A DNA stretch of 64,000 bases from Variovorax sp. PBS-H4 (GTDB lineage: Bacteria > Pseudomonadota > Gammaproteobacteria > Burkholderiales > Burkholderiaceae_C): positions 1 to 64,000 of the forward strand of contig NZ_LR594675.1 of NCBI RefSeq assembly GCF_901827205.1, read 5' to 3'. Position 1 is the first letter of the stretch. Every line of letters starts with the position of its first letter. The notes under the pieces were generated by a model that ran no database searches, had not been told where the DNA came from, and saw nothing but the letters and a program-made list of their open reading frames with translations. Shown here one piece after another: positions 16,606 through 25,231 of this stretch. The position numbers and the translations under genes were made by a program.

Positions 16606-17676
16606 CTACTTGGGCCGGGGCGGCTCGAGGCCGGCATCCGGCTGCTGGTAGCGCCCTTCACGCAGCGCTGTCACCGCGCGGGCCACCGCGCGGGCGACAT
16701 TGCGAACCTCTTCCTGCAGGCCGGTATCGCGGTCGAGTGCCTCGTGGCTGGTGGCGTAGGGTTCGTAATACCCGACATATCGGTCCAGCCGCGCCTGTGC
16801 GCCGGCGTCGATCAGGCCCATCCAGTCCAGCCAGTCGCTGAGATTGCGCCGCAGGCTTTCCACGCCGGCCACGTCGCCGTGCACCACGAGGCCGTAGGCG
16901 CGGCCCGCCAGGTGCTTCGGATACCCCCAGCCCTTGAGCTCGATGGCCTTGGCTTCGTCGGCCTTCTTGCCATGGGTGGAGGTGGGGTCGGGGTTGCCGC
17001 CGTCGGCGCAGACCAGGCGGTCGGCCATCAGCTTGAGCGGGCTCGTGGCCTGGTACCAATGCGTCGGCGTGAAAAGAATGACGCCATGGGCTGCAGTCCA
17101 CCGCTCGTAGATTTCGTTCATCCAGTCCCCCGTCTGCCGCAGCGAATGGTTCGGGTAGCAGCTGCAGGGCCAATGGCACAGCGGCATCGCGGTGGAGACA
17201 CAGCCCTTGCAGGGATGGATGTGGCGCCCGTAGTCGGACGTCAGCCGGCTGAGGTCCAGCACATCGCAATCGAACTGCTGTGCGTCCAGCTCCTCGCGGG
17301 CCAGTTGCAGCAGCCGGAAGGTCTTCGACATCTCGCCGGGGCAGGTGCCATCGTTGCGCGGCGAGCCGTTGACCAGCAGCACGCGCGACTTCGTCTCCGG
17401 CCTCGACCAGGCGGCCTTCGCGTGCTCGATGCGCTCTTTTGCTTCAAGCCAATCGACGGAAAGCTCGTACTCGGGGTCCGCATAGCCCGGGCCTGCCTTG
17501 CGCGTCACGGGGGCCTTGCGGCCTTTCTGGTAGGCCTCCCAAGCGATGACCTCGATGCGCGCGAGTGCCTCCGACTCGGCGTGGAAGGCGGGGTCGCGGT
17601 AGGTCTGCATGAAGCGGTCGTGGAACTCGGCGCGCTCGATGGGCGGCGGCGCCTGGCCTTTGCGGACTTCAGTCAT
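16606..17676 (-). CDS. Flavodoxin-like NAD(P)H-dependent oxidoreductase family protein
   Basis: A 356-residue cytoplasmic protein. Residues 1 to about 95 are a helical extension; then the strand VLLVNGSPRNDGTCPGEMSKT begins an FMN-binding flavodoxin fold of the NADPH-dependent FMN reductase type. FTPTHWYQATSPLKLMADR and YGLVVHGDVAGVESL are the second and third flavin-contact regions. A Cys-rich segment (HPCKGCVSTAMPLCHWPCSC) near residue 155 is unusual and could ligate a metal or an iron-sulphur cluster. Substrate unknown. It stands alone, with short gaps to the neighbours. Confidence 0.8.
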   Translation of the reverse strand: MTEVRKGQAPPPIERAEFHDRFMQTYRDPAFHAESEALARIEVIAWEAYQKGRKAPVTRKAGPGYADPEYELSVDWLEAKERIEHAKAAWSRPETKSRVLLVNGSPRNDGTCPGEMSKTFRLLQLAREELDAQQFDCDVLDLSRLTSDYGRHIHPCKGCVSTAMPLCHWPCSCYPNHSLRQTGDWMNEIYERWTAAHGVILFTPTHWYQATSPLKLMADRLVCADGGNPDPTSTHGKKADEAKAIELKGWGYPKHLAGRAYGLVVHGDVAGVESLRRNLSDWLDWMGLIDAGAQARLDRYVGYYEPYATSHEALDRDTGLQEEVRNVARAVARAVTALREGRYQQPDAGLEPPRPK

Positions 17677-17766
17677 CGCTCGACTCTAAGCAGAGATCGG
17701 CTCGCGCGCTGCACCGCGGCGCACGCGAGTTGCCGTAGGCGCATGACGACATGTGCCCGGTTGGCG

Positions 17767-18672
17767 TCAGCCGAGCTTTCCGCTCTGAAAGTCGTGCATG
17801 GCCTGCGTCAATTGCTCGCGCGTGTTCATGACGAAGGGGCCGTACTGCACGATCGGCTCATGCAGCGGCTTGCCCGCGATCAGCAGCGCTCGCGCGAGGC
17901 TGTGGTTGGAGGCCGGCGCACGAACCAGTACGCCGTCGCTGCCTGCATCGTTGGCGAGGATGGCCATGCGCTTGGTCGGGATCTCGCTGCTCCCGATGTA
18001 GAGCGACTCGCGAAATACATAGACAAGCGCGTTGCGGTCCGGCGCCAGGGGCTGGGCGAACTCGGTGCCCGGCGGCAGCGTGAGGTCGAGGTAGAGCGGC
18101 TCGGTGTGCTCGCGCTGTACGGCGCCCGCGATGCCGTGGCTCTCGCCCGCGATCACGCGAACGTGCACGCCGGCCGGCGTCACGAGCTCGGGGATTGCCT
18201 CGCTCTGGATGTCGCGGTACCAGGGTTCGCGCATCTTGTCCTTGGCCGGCAGGTTGAGCCAGAGCTGGAAGCCTTCCATCAGCCCTTCCTCCTGCTCCGG
18301 CAGCTCGCTGTGCACCAGGCCGCGGCCGGCGGTCATCCACTGCACGCCGCCGTTGGCCAGCAGGCCTTCGTGGCCGGCGCTGTCGCGATGGCGCATGCGG
18401 CCCGCGATCATGTAGGTGACGGTCTCGAAGCCGCGGTGCGGGTGGCTGGGAAAGCCGCCGATGTAGTCGCCGGGGTTGTCGCTGCCGAAGGCGTCGAGCA
18501 TCAGGTAGGGGTCGAGCCGCTGCTGCAGCGGCTGGTGCAGCACGCGCGTGAGCTTGACTCCGTCGCCGTCGCTGGTCGAGACGCCGGCGACGATCTGGTC
18601 GATGCTGCGCGGGCGCGACAGCATGACAGGTTCGACATGGTGCGGGGGGTGGGCCGTGTCAGGTGTGCTCAT
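17767..18672 (-). CDS. Pirin family protein
   Basis: Bicupin protein; bacterial pirins include quercetinase-like dioxygenases and redox-sensing regulators. The N-terminal cupin has the metal-binding signature FPSHPHRGFETVTYMIAG followed by HRDSAGHEG and an MTAGRGLVHSE block with the remaining ligands. The start at MSTPDTAHP (18672) is preferred to the ATG three codons earlier; either way the gene overlaps the end of the racemase gene by about 14 bases. It is the last gene of the ABC transporter operon, and its link to transport is unknown. Confidence 0.88.
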   Translation of the reverse strand: MSTPDTAHPPHHVEPVMLSRPRSIDQIVAGVSTSDGDGVKLTRVLHQPLQQRLDPYLMLDAFGSDNPGDYIGGFPSHPHRGFETVTYMIAGRMRHRDSAGHEGLLANGGVQWMTAGRGLVHSELPEQEEGLMEGFQLWLNLPAKDKMREPWYRDIQSEAIPELVTPAGVHVRVIAGESHGIAGAVQREHTEPLYLDLTLPPGTEFAQPLAPDRNALVYVFRESLYIGSSEIPTKRMAILANDAGSDGVLVRAPASNHSLARALLIAGKPLHEPIVQYGPFVMNTREQLTQAMHDFQSGKLG

Positions 18673-19465
18673 CCGCGGCATGGTGGCACGGAGCCGACGA
18701 CCGCGTCAGGGGTGTGGATGCCCTCGCCGCCAGCGCCTCGAGCTCCCAGGACACGCCCTGCCAGGCCACGTCGATGCAGGCGGCGGATGGACGGGGCGCC
18801 GCGCGCCCGGCCCCCATGGCCCAGCGCGCGCCCGCACTCACGCTGTCGATCAGCGGCACCGGCAGGCCGGGCGCGATGGCAGCGGCCAGGCCGGCCAGTC
18901 CGGCGCCGCCTAGGATCACCGCGTCGGCCCCGAAGCGCGCCACGGCCTCCAGGCAGGCGTCGGCCAGCAGCGCATGGGCACCGGCCGGATCGGCTGCCAA
19001 CTCGGCGCCGCTTTGCGCCACCGTGTGAATGCCTGCCAGCGAGTGCGCGTGGCCGAGCGCCAGGGCGAGGCGCTCTAGCATCGGGCCCCAGCGCTCGCCC
19101 CCCGTCACGACCGCAAAGCGCCCGTGCGCGGCCGCAGCCGAGAAGGCGGCCTGCGCCAAGCCGCCCACCGGCAGTCCGCAGGTCTCTCGCAGGGCGAACA
19201 GTCCCGGATCGCCGAAGCAGCCGATCAGCACCGCGTCGGGCCGCTCGCCGCGTTCCACCGCGGCGGCCCAGGCGTCGAGCACGGCATGCTGCGCCACCGC
19301 GTAGCTGGCCTCGCTGGCGATGTAGGGCGCGCCGAAACGGGCGGTGACGGTGTGCACCTTGAGGGCCGGGCTGACCTCGCCTTGCACGTGGCGCTGCAGC
19401 AGCGCGCTCACCGTGGCCGAGGTATTGGGATTGATGATCAGCAGGCGGCCCATGGTCATCGGCAT
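18659..19465 (-). CDS. Asp/Glu/hydantoin racemase family protein
   Basis: About 268 residues. Family features are the N-terminal LLIINPNTS, the first active-site Cys in LIGCFGDPGL, and ADAVILGGAGLAGLA in the second half, where the second catalytic Cys usually lies. That position reads Gly-Ala-Gly here, so classical two-cysteine racemisation may be altered. The ATG shares a base with the stop of the upstream permease gene, indicating translational coupling. The placement in an ABC importer operon suggests the enzyme acts on the imported compound (hydantoin- or amino-acid-like), which is inference. Confidence 0.82.
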   Translation of the reverse strand: MPMTMGRLLIINPNTSATVSALLQRHVQGEVSPALKVHTVTARFGAPYIASEASYAVAQHAVLDAWAAAVERGERPDAVLIGCFGDPGLFALRETCGLPVGGLAQAAFSAAAAHGRFAVVTGGERWGPMLERLALALGHAHSLAGIHTVAQSGAELAADPAGAHALLADACLEAVARFGADAVILGGAGLAGLAAAIAPGLPVPLIDSVSAGARWAMGAGRAAPRPSAACIDVAWQGVSWELEALAARASTPLTRSSAPCHHAADEHT

Positions 19466-20358
19466 CAGGGCCGCCGGCGCGTGGCACGCTGGCGCAGCCA
19501 GGCGGCGCTGCCGAGCGCGATGGCCATCACCGCCAGCGAGACGACGGTGGTCACCGTGCCCAGCGCGTAGATGGCGGGCGTGGTGATGGTCGAGGTGAGG
19601 CCCTGCAGTTCCAGCGGCAGGGTGTTGACGTCTCCGATGGCCTGCGAGGTGCGCGCGATCTCGTCCCAACTGAGCGTGAAGCCGAACATGCCGATGCCGA
19701 TGATCGACGGCCCGATCAGCGGCAGCACCACATGCCTGAAGCTCTGCCACGGCGTGGCGCCCAGGTCGCGCGCGGCCTCTTCGTAGGCCGGGTTGAAGCG
19801 GTTGAAGACCGCGAACATGATCAGCAGGCCGAAGGGCAGGGTCCAAGTGAGGTGCGCTCCCAGGGCGGAGCTGAGCAGGCCCAGCGCGGTGCCGTAGTTC
19901 TCGAGCGCGCCGTGGGCCTCGAATGCGGCGAGAGCGCCCTTGATGCCGCTGTCGACCAGGCGGAACTGCAGGCCGATGCCCAGCGACACGATGATGGAGG
20001 GCATGATCAGGCTCGCCACCGTGACGAAGAAGAGCGCGTTGCCGCCCCGAAGCTTCTTGCGGAAGGCCAGGCCCGCGAGCACCGACAGCGCGACCGTCAA
20101 GAGCATGACCACCGTGCCCAACATCAGCGAGCGCCTGAAGGCCGCGCCGATGTCTACCGTGCCCAGGCCTTCGGCGAGCTTGTGGAACCAGTGCAGCGAG
20201 ACGCCCCGCAGCGGAAAGGTCAGGCCGCCTTCGGGTCCCTGAAAGCTCAGCACGAAGATGGTGATCATCGGCCCGTAGAGGAAGAGCACGAAGAGTGCGA
20301 ACACGATCGCCAGCGGCCAGAAGCCTGCGGCGCGCGCATTCGACACGCGCGCATGCAT
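19465..20358 (-). CDS. ABC transporter permease (PotC-like)
   Basis: Inner-membrane component of a polyamine/opine-type ABC importer, about 297 residues with six hydrophobic segments. The cytoplasmic EAA loop reads EEAARDLGATPWQSFRHVVLPL, the contact site for the ATPase. The start MHARVSNARAAGF is used because the sequence before it belongs to an interspersed repeat. The gene follows the second permease after a 129-bp gap that holds this repeat, and it overlaps the racemase gene by one base. Confidence 0.92.
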   Translation of the reverse strand: MHARVSNARAAGFWPLAIVFALFVLFLYGPMITIFVLSFQGPEGGLTFPLRGVSLHWFHKLAEGLGTVDIGAAFRRSLMLGTVVMLLTVALSVLAGLAFRKKLRGGNALFFVTVASLIMPSIIVSLGIGLQFRLVDSGIKGALAAFEAHGALENYGTALGLLSSALGAHLTWTLPFGLLIMFAVFNRFNPAYEEAARDLGATPWQSFRHVVLPLIGPSIIGIGMFGFTLSWDEIARTSQAIGDVNTLPLELQGLTSTITTPAIYALGTVTTVVSLAVMAIALGSAAWLRQRATRRRP

Positions 20359-20390
20359 GTCAGTTCGCCCACCGCGCAACGCGCGGGCGT

Positions 20391-20486
20391 GTTCGGGAAA
20401 CACCGTGGAACCGGCTTCGCCGGGCCACCGGTGTTGCCCCCTCGAGGGGCGAGGCGGCGACACGAAGTGAGCAAGCAACGGGGGTG
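20391..20486. repeat. Interspersed intergenic repeat, copy A
   Basis: The unit runs from GTTCGGGAAACACCG, through GCTTCGCCGGGCC and a CCCCTCGAGGGG palindrome, to GACACGAAGTGAGCAAGCAACGGGGG. The same modules recur at 31391-31490, and partially at 21371-21430 and 32925-32960. It sits inside the ABC transporter operon between two permease genes. Probably a non-coding REP/BIME-like element. Confidence 0.7.
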
Positions 20487-20487
20487 G

Positions 20488-21369
20488 TCATAGCTCCTTG
20501 CGGATGTCGACCAGGCGCGTGAGGCCCCAAATGATCATCAGCACCACGGCGAGCAGGATCATCGCGTTGGCGGCCGCCAGCGGGAACTGGAGGTAGGAGG
20601 TCTGGACCTGGATGATCTTGCCGACCGAGGCGATCTGCTGGCCGCCCATGACGCCGATGGTGACGAAGTCGCCCATCACGATGGTGACGACGAAGATCGA
20701 GCCGATGAGAATGCCGGTGCGCGAGAGCGGCACGACGACGTTCCACAGCGTCTGCCACCCGGAGGCGCCGGCGTCGCTGGCCGCTTCGAGCAGCGAGCGG
20801 TCGATGCGCATCATCGAATTGAAGATCGGCACGATCATGAACATCGTGTAGAGGTGCACGAAGGCCAGTACCACCGAGAAATCGGAAAACAGCAGCCATT
20901 CGACGGGCGCGTCGACCAGGCCCAGCCCCACCAGGCCCTGGTTGACGAGCCCGTTGCGCCCGAGCAGCGGAACCCAAGAGATCATGCGGATCACGTTGGA
21001 GGTCCAGAAGGGCACGGTGCACAGCACGAACAGCAAGGTCTGCATGCCCGGCGAGCGCACGTGGAAGGCCAGGAAGTAGGCGACCGCGAAGCCGATGGAC
21101 AGCGTGATGGCCCAGACCAGCAGGCAGAACTTCAGCGTGCTCAGGTAGGTCGAGAAGGTGACGCAGAAGTCGCCGTTGTCGGTGAGGTGCGAGCAGCCTT
21201 CGAAGATGCTTGCGTAGTTGCGCGGCGTGAGCGCCGGGATGAGCTCGTACTCGTTGAAGTTCCAGAGGCTGACCATCGCGATCAGCGCCAGCGGGATCAG
21301 GAAGAAGAGCAGGAAGACCGCTGCAAAGGGCGCGGCCTGCCACCAGGGCTTGATGGCGTGCATGGGCAT
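20488..21369 (-). CDS. ABC transporter permease (PotB-like)
   Basis: Partner permease of the importer, 293 residues from the start MPMHAIKPWWQ. Six membrane segments; the EAA loop reads LEAASDAGASGWQTLWNVVVPLS. Like PotB it has a large periplasmic loop (about 45-95) before the second membrane segment. Flanked on both sides by copies of the interspersed repeat, which separate it from the receptor gene (66-bp gap) and from the second permease. Confidence 0.92.
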   Translation of the reverse strand: MPMHAIKPWWQAAPFAAVFLLFFLIPLALIAMVSLWNFNEYELIPALTPRNYASIFEGCSHLTDNGDFCVTFSTYLSTLKFCLLVWAITLSIGFAVAYFLAFHVRSPGMQTLLFVLCTVPFWTSNVIRMISWVPLLGRNGLVNQGLVGLGLVDAPVEWLLFSDFSVVLAFVHLYTMFMIVPIFNSMMRIDRSLLEAASDAGASGWQTLWNVVVPLSRTGILIGSIFVVTIVMGDFVTIGVMGGQQIASVGKIIQVQTSYLQFPLAAANAMILLAVVLMIIWGLTRLVDIRKEL

Positions 21370-21370
21370 G

Positions 21371-21430
21371 GTGCCCCCGGTCGGGGATGGGAGTCGCGAC
21401 ACGAAGTGCGCAGCGACCTGGGGGCGAGCC
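21371..21430. repeat. Interspersed intergenic repeat, partial copy B
   Basis: Contains GCCCCCGGTCGGGG, then GCGACACGAAGTGCGCAGCGACCTGGGGG, the 3' half of the repeat seen at 20391 and 31391. It fills the gap between the solute-receptor and permease genes. Confidence 0.65.
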
Positions 21431-21434
21431 AAGG

Positions 21435-22709
21435 TCACGCTGCGACGAACTCGTTCCATTTCCGGACCATGTACTCGTTCTCGTCCATCACCGCGTTCCA
21501 GCAGGCGATGCCGCCCATGCGCTGCTCGTAGCTGCCGCCGTCACGCACCGCGCCGGCCTTGGCCAGCAGATCACCATTGGGACTCTTGATGTCTTGCGTG
21601 GCGGCCTTGCCCTCCATCCAGTAGGCCCACTCATAAGGCTCCATCTTCGCCTTCGCGGTTTCGAGCACTGCGCTGTAGTAGCCCTGGCGGTTGAGGTAGG
21701 CGCCGGCCCACCCATCGAGAAACCAGTTGATGAACTCGTAGGCGCCGTCGAGCTTCCTGCCCGACAGGGTAGCCGGCAGGCCGAAGCCCGCGGCCCAGGC
21801 GCGGTAGCCTTCCTTGAGCGGCTGGAAGTTGCAGGCGATGCCCTTGGTGCGCACGGCCGTCACGGCTGGCGACCACATCGACTGGATGACGACCTCGCCC
21901 GAGGCCATGAGGTTGACCGATTCGTTGAAGTCCTTCCACAGCGCGCGGAACTGACCTGCCTTCTTGGCTTCGATCAGGGTCTTGATCGTGAGATCGATCT
22001 CGGCCTTGGTCATGTTGCCCTTGTCGGCGTACTTGTGGAGGCCCTTGGCCTCCACCACCATCGCGGCGTCCATGATGCCGATGGAGGGGATGTTGAGGAT
22101 CGCGGTCTTGCCCTTGAACTCGGGATTGAGCAGTTCGGCCCATGTGTCGATCGGCCGCTTGATCAAGTCGGGCCGGATGCCCAGCGTGTCCGCGTTGTAG
22201 ACCGTCGGGATCAGCGACATGAACTGTGTCGGCGACTTGGCGAACACCTTGCTCTTCTCGCCATCCAGGAAGATCACCTTCTTCGGCGCCGTGCCCTGGT
22301 CGCCGACCTTCTTGCCGCCCACCTCGCCCTGGGTGAAGAGCGGGGTGATCTTGTCAGCGTTCTTGATCTTCCGGGTGTCGATGCCCTTGAGGTTGCCCGT
22401 GGGCACGATCTTCTTCAGCGAGAAGTATTCGGTGTCGATCAGGTCAAAGCTGTTGGGCGCGGTCACCGCGCGCTTGGTGACGTCGTCCGTGGTGACGGCC
22501 ACGTACTGGATCTCGATGCCCGTGTCCGCCTTGAACTTCTCGGCGATCGCCTTGTCCTGGTTGACTGCGGTGCCGAGGTAGCGCAGCACCGTCTTCTCCT
22601 GCGCGTGGATCGCAGGGAACACGCCGGCGGCGAGGATGCCTGCCGTGCCCTGAAGCAGGGTGCGGCGCTGCACGTCTTTTCCGAAGGTCGAGTCGATGGG
22701 TTCAGACAT
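21435..22709 (-). CDS. Periplasmic substrate-binding protein of polyamine-type ABC transporter (PotD-like)
   Basis: Extracellular solute-binding protein, 424 residues. The start is at MSEPIDSTFGKDVQRRTLLQG: the QRRTLLQG pattern followed by a hydrophobic run and FPAIHAQ is a Tat-type signal peptide, implying export of a folded protein. The mature fold (LRYLGTAVNQDKAIAEKFKADTGI, FDLIDTEYFSLKKI, GEVVIQSMWSPAV) is that of PotD/opine receptors, but the ligand cannot be told. It follows the ATPase gene and precedes both permeases, giving a complete importer. Confidence 0.9.
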   Translation of the reverse strand: MSEPIDSTFGKDVQRRTLLQGTAGILAAGVFPAIHAQEKTVLRYLGTAVNQDKAIAEKFKADTGIEIQYVAVTTDDVTKRAVTAPNSFDLIDTEYFSLKKIVPTGNLKGIDTRKIKNADKITPLFTQGEVGGKKVGDQGTAPKKVIFLDGEKSKVFAKSPTQFMSLIPTVYNADTLGIRPDLIKRPIDTWAELLNPEFKGKTAILNIPSIGIMDAAMVVEAKGLHKYADKGNMTKAEIDLTIKTLIEAKKAGQFRALWKDFNESVNLMASGEVVIQSMWSPAVTAVRTKGIACNFQPLKEGYRAWAAGFGLPATLSGRKLDGAYEFINWFLDGWAGAYLNRQGYYSAVLETAKAKMEPYEWAYWMEGKAATQDIKSPNGDLLAKAGAVRDGGSYEQRMGGIACWNAVMDENEYMVRKWNEFVAA

Positions 22710-22750
22710 GGAGGGGCTCCTGATGCGCGGTGATGAACTGAGTGAATGGG

Positions 22751-23866
22751 TCAGGCGGCCATCGCCGCGAGCGCGGACAAGGGCGCGGGTCGCGACACCG
22801 GCCCGGCGGGCGGTGGGTCCTGCGGACGGACCGCACCGGGGCCCAGCGCACGCGCATCGGACGGCGACCACGACAGGCGCACGGCCTCGCCGACGCCGTA
22901 CGGACGCGTTCCGAAGGTCTTCTCCGGCAGCAGCACCGAGACGCCCCTGCGCTCGGGCGCCGCATCCGCAAGTTCCAGGCCGACCAGCACATAGGTGCCC
23001 TGGTACTCCACGTCGGTGACGCGTGCCGCGAGGCCGCGCTCGCCGCCTTCGGGCGCGATGCGCATGTGATCGTTGCGCACCGCGATCAGCCCGCTGGGCG
23101 TCTCCAGCACGTTGTGCCCGCCCATGAAGCGCGCCACGAATTCGCTGGCGGGGTGGTTGTAGACCGCGTGCGGCGTGCCCACCTGCTCGATCAGCCCATG
23201 GTTCATCACCACCATCGTGTCGGCCAGCGCCATGGCCTCTTCCTGCGAGTGCGTGACATGGATGAAGGTCAGGCCCAGCTCCTTCTGCCAGCGCCGCAGC
23301 TCGGCGCGCATCTGGACGCGCAGGAAGGGATCGAGCGCGGACAGCGGCTCGTCGAGCAGCAGCACGCGCGGCTCGGTGATCAGCGCGCGCGCCAGCGCCA
23401 CGCGCTGCTGCTGCCCACCGGACAGCTCGCCCGGCTTGCGCTGGGCCAGCGGCCCCATGGCGACGCGCTCCAGCAACTGGCCGGCGCGCCGGTGGCGCTC
23501 GACCTGCGAGACGCCCTTCATCTTGAGGCTGAAGGCCACGTTGTCGAGCGCCGAGAGATGCGGGAAGAGAGCAAAGCTCTGGAACATCATGGCGGTGCCG
23601 CGGGCCGCGGCCGGCAGGTGCGTGATGTTGCGGTTGTCCAGCAGGATGTCGCCGCTGGTGACCGGCTCGTGGCCCGCCACCATGCGCAGCGTGGTGCTCT
23701 TGCCGCAGCCTGAGGGGCCGAGCAGGCAGCAGTAGCTGCCGCTGGCGATGCGCAGGTCGATCTGGTCGACTGCGGGCGGCGCGCCGCCCGCGTAGCGCTT
23801 GCTGAGCGCCACGATCTCGACGGCCGCGGGCGGGGGAGCGGAGGCAGCATCCATCGAGAGCGGCAT
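22751..23866 (-). CDS. ABC transporter ATPase (PotA-like)
   Basis: Energising subunit of the importer, 371 residues. Walker A LLGPSGCGKSTT, Q-loop MMFQSFALFPH, signature LSGGQQQRVALARAL, Walker B VLLLDEPLSALD and the switch His in HVTHSQEEA are all present. The last 130 residues form a TOBE-type regulatory domain typical of the PotA/MalK group. It is the first gene of the six-gene unit ATPase-receptor-permease-permease-racemase-pirin; its promoter should lie in the 74-bp gap after the transglycosylase gene, unless the two units are joined. Confidence 0.93.
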   Translation of the reverse strand: MPLSMDAASAPPPAAVEIVALSKRYAGGAPPAVDQIDLRIASGSYCCLLGPSGCGKSTTLRMVAGHEPVTSGDILLDNRNITHLPAAARGTAMMFQSFALFPHLSALDNVAFSLKMKGVSQVERHRRAGQLLERVAMGPLAQRKPGELSGGQQQRVALARALITEPRVLLLDEPLSALDPFLRVQMRAELRRWQKELGLTFIHVTHSQEEAMALADTMVVMNHGLIEQVGTPHAVYNHPASEFVARFMGGHNVLETPSGLIAVRNDHMRIAPEGGERGLAARVTDVEYQGTYVLVGLELADAAPERRGVSVLLPEKTFGTRPYGVGEAVRLSWSPSDARALGPGAVRPQDPPPAGPVSRPAPLSALAAMAA

Positions 23867-23940
23867 CGCAAGATGGATGCCAGCGGCCGCCGGGCTTGGG
23901 CGCGTGCTGTCGCGCCGTCTTGGTGCGGTCTGTGCCCGCT

Positions 23941-25218
23941 TCAGGGCGGCGGTGCGAAGCGCGCCGCGGCGATGTTCCTTTGCAGCGACTCGCGCTGGCT
24001 GCGGGTGATCCCGCGCAGGCCCTCGGCCACCCATTTGGCGCGTTCGACGTCGATGTGTCCGTCGCGCTGCCACTTCTCGAGCGCCGCGCCGGGGTTGTTC
24101 AGCATGGCAGCCAGCCAGACGGCCTGCGCCGGCTCCAGGTTGCGGGCACCGCGCTTGAAGTAGCGGCGGGCCGCCGCCTCGGCGCCGCACAGGCCGCCCG
24201 GGCCCCAGGGCGCGTTGTCGAGGTAAAGCTGCAGGATGCGCGGCTTGCCCAGCGTCTGCTCCATCTCCACCGCGTAGAGCAGCTCGCGCAGCTTGCGCTC
24301 GGCGCTGCGCTCGCTGCCGGTCACGACCAGCCGGGCCAGCTGCTGGCTGAGGGTGCTGCCGCCGCGCTCGATCCGGTCGGCCTTCTGGTTCGCGTCGAGG
24401 GCGGCCGTGAGCTCGGCGAGGTCGTAGCCGGGATGGCTGAAGAAGCGCTGGTCCTCGGCCGCGATGACCGCGCGCGCGAGCCAGCTGTCGGGGGCGAGCC
24501 GGCTCGGCGGGCCGCAGCTGGTGCGGGTGTCGAGCAGTGCTTCGGTGCCCAGGCCCTCGACGCTGAACTGCTCGATGCGCGGATGCAGCGCGAGATGGTT
24601 GGCCGGCAGGTCGAGCTGGGCGCGCAGTGCCAGCGTGCCGCCGATGCGGGCCCGCTGCAGCTCGGGAATGGCAGGCGCCAGCACGCTGTACCAGCGGGCG
24701 ATCGGTGCGTCGGGCGCATCGACGTGGATCTGCAGCGACTTCTGGGTGAGCTTGCCGTCCCAGCGCGCGCGCAGCACGTTGTCGCCGGCCAGGCTGGACA
24801 CGGTGGTTGCGGCCGGCGTGGCTTCGAGCAAGCCGTTGAGGGAGCCGGCATCGCGGCGGGCGGTGAAGCGCAGGTTGTCGAGGCGTATTGGTGCATGGCC
24901 GAGCGCCGGCACCGACGCGCTGCAGGGCGCGCAGTCCAGCTCGAGGGTGCTGGCGGTCTCGTTCCAGCCGACACGCACGGGGCCGTGCTCGGTCTCGAAG
25001 CTGCGGCCCACCAGCCAGGGCGCGAACCAGGAGGAGGTGGCGAGCCGGATCGCGGTGGGCACGCCGACCTCGAGGGCAAAAGGCCCGGCCTTGACGCGGG
25101 TCGGCCACTCGCCCGGACCGGGCGCCAGCGCCAGCTTCACGACCAGGTAGACGGCGACCGCGGCGGTCAGCACCAGGGCCAGCAGCCCGAAGAGCAGGTA
25201 GAGCAGCGCTTTCTTCAA
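23941..25218 (-). CDS. GT51 peptidoglycan transglycosylase with a long N-terminal extension
   Basis: Polymerises lipid II into glycan strands. The 425-residue protein has one N-terminal membrane anchor (about 5-30), an uncharacterised beta-rich periplasmic region (about 35-235), and a GT51 domain. The GT51 domain carries AVIAAEDQRFFSHPG with the catalytic Glu, RGGSTLSQQLARL, and the KLRELLYAVEMEQTLGK and LQLYLDNAPWGPG motifs. There is no transpeptidase domain, and MtgA proteins are about 200 residues shorter. It is the last gene of the VIT-exosortase-EpsI-like unit (13 bp after it), so it probably works with that envelope system. Confidence 0.88.
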   Translation of the reverse strand: MKKALLYLLFGLLALVLTAAVAVYLVVKLALAPGPGEWPTRVKAGPFALEVGVPTAIRLATSSWFAPWLVGRSFETEHGPVRVGWNETASTLELDCAPCSASVPALGHAPIRLDNLRFTARRDAGSLNGLLEATPAATTVSSLAGDNVLRARWDGKLTQKSLQIHVDAPDAPIARWYSVLAPAIPELQRARIGGTLALRAQLDLPANHLALHPRIEQFSVEGLGTEALLDTRTSCGPPSRLAPDSWLARAVIAAEDQRFFSHPGYDLAELTAALDANQKADRIERGGSTLSQQLARLVVTGSERSAERKLRELLYAVEMEQTLGKPRILQLYLDNAPWGPGGLCGAEAAARRYFKRGARNLEPAQAVWLAAMLNNPGAALEKWQRDGHIDVERAKWVAEGLRGITRSQRESLQRNIAAARFAPPP

Positions 25219-25231
25219 AAATGTCTCTCAA

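Noticed and set aside
18659..19465. Racemase-like gene as a pseudogene because the second catalytic Cys is missing
   Set aside because: The frame is intact, coupled to neighbours and otherwise well conserved; an altered activity is more likely than decay.
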